Source of the DNA: Ahaetulla prasina | Taxonomy: Eukaryota; Chordata; Lepidosauria; Squamata; Colubridae | Assembly: GCF_028640845.1 (NCBI RefSeq) | Contig: NC_080542.1 | Span: 150,504,179-150,568,178 of the forward strand | Direction: 5' to 3' | Length of the DNA stretch: 64,000 nucleotides | Part shown: in pieces, positions 62,971 through 64,000 of the stretch | Layout of the letters: the number at the start of each line of letters is the position of its first letter | Numbering within the stretch: position 1 is the stretch's first letter | Notes under the pieces: model-generated | What the model was told of the DNA's origin: nothing | The model's database searches: none | The model's input: only the letters and a program-made list of their open reading frames with translations | Position numbers and translations under genes: made by a program

Positions 62971-64000
62971 CCGCAGACCCCCCAGGCTTCCAGGAGTGTT
63001 GGGCGGGGAGGGAGCCAGGGGTGCTTGATAGACACCCTCCCCCACTCCTTCAGAGCCGGATTTGCTCCGCTGGTGCGGCTGGATTTGGGACTGTCTCCCC
63101 CCCCCCCACGTCCCAAGGTTTGGGGGTCCCTTGGCAGACGCGGGGGGTGGGGGGACGGACAGACTCCATTATGAGTCTCTGCCGCGGGGAGGGGGAGGCT
63201 GCAGTCTGGAGGGAAGGGGGGTTCTTTGGGGTGGGAGGCTTGGTCCTATCTTCCCCACCCCCCACCCCCTACCCCATTCAATGCAGGTCCTGCGGATGGC
63301 ATTTGCCCCCAGGGCAAATGTTTTGTCTGCTTTGCCACCTCCAGATTTGGGGCCGGGCTGGTTGCGGCTAGCCAACCGCCCTGTGAGCCCCCCCCCTCAT
63401 TCCCACCCCCACCCCCCAAGAGAGATGCTTTTGATTTCTCAGAGAGTTTGCAACATCTTTTTCATCCTACTGCCACACGTCAGTTTCCTCTACTGCTGTT
63501 GCTGACGCCGAAGCCCTCTAGTATCCCAGAACGGGTGTCAGCCCCTTCCTCTTCTTCTGAAGCCCCTCCTGGGATGGGGGAGCCCCTTCTTAACCTCTCC
63601 CCTGTACCCCAACACCCCCCTACCCCCCATCTGAACCCCAATTGGTGGTTGGCTCTCTCGGGCTGCTGTGAGGGTCTCACAGTCCCTGATCTCCCCCATC
63701 AAGGCCACCAGACGTTCTCAGGAGACCCAACATTGGTTGGTGGGTTCTCCCCCTCTCCTCCTCGCAGGCTAGGCTCTTGCAAGGATTGGGGGGCACTCTT
63801 GAGGTTCTCTAGTCCAGTCCCGGCTCAGAGGGGGAATCCAGGTAAAAGCAATGGAGTGGAGTGGAATGGAACGGAATATGGAATGGAATGGAATGGAAAA
63901 TAGAAAATAGAAAATAGAATGGAATAATAGAATATAGAATAGAATAGCTAGAAGGGATCTTGGAGGTCTTCTAGTCCAACCTCCTGCTCAAGCAGGACAA

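Overview
This is vertebrate nuclear DNA: long introns with GT-AG splice sites, CpG-rich first exons, and nested LINE, LTR and DNA-transposon debris. The repeats point to a squamate reptile, most likely a snake. They include BovB, L1 and CR1 LINEs, a LINE family whose 3' tail is (ATTCT)n, AGAAT-type microsatellites, a tRNA-derived SINE of squamate type, and hAT- and TA-target MITEs. The gene order ASIC3 (+) then CDK5 (-), tail to tail, matches human 7q36.1. The GIMAP cluster also lies in that human region, which fits the GIMAP-type GTPase exon found at the left of this window.

Region by region. (1) 1-7838, + strand: a broken gene of the stonustoxin-like (SNTX) family whose C-terminus is an AIG1/GIMAP GTPase domain. 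Four exons are recognisable (1739-1815, 3357-5083, 5880-5940, 7214-7838) and join in compatible phases, but three lesions interrupt the frame. An interferon-response-like motif lies about 1.6 kb upstream. (2) 7839-12240: intergenic repeats, then a GC-rich 61-bp tandem repeat directly upstream of the next gene. (3) 12306-53398, + strand: an acid-sensing ion channel gene, ASIC3 by position, predicted at 507 residues. It has an intact first exon of ASIC1/ASIC2 type at 12306-12836. A second phase-equivalent first exon of mammalian-ASIC3 type lies at 25621-26147 inside intron 1 and carries a frameshift. Shared exons 2-10 lie between 43987 and 53398. (4) Intron 1 (31-34 kb) is a stack of retroelements: a Ty3 chromovirus inside a CR1/L3-type LINE, a Mag-type Ty3 element inside a BovB LINE, an L1 inside another L1, and a solo LTR. 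(5) 59533-54008, - strand: complete CDK5, 12 exons and 292 residues. It has one AT-AC (U12-type) intron and one GC-AG intron. (6) 59.5-64 kb: the CDK5 promoter and a CpG-rich stretch with an NRF1 palindrome and ZNF143-like sites, where SLC4A2 would start by synteny. No SLC4A2 coding exon was found.

Assembly quality matters here. Three local duplications (ASIC exon 2; CDK5 exons 2-3; the region right of CDK5) each contain one copy with systematically shortened G/C homopolymers. That pattern suggests gap filling with uncorrected long reads rather than real duplication. Frame lesions in the SNTX gene and in the second ASIC first exon should be read with this in mind.
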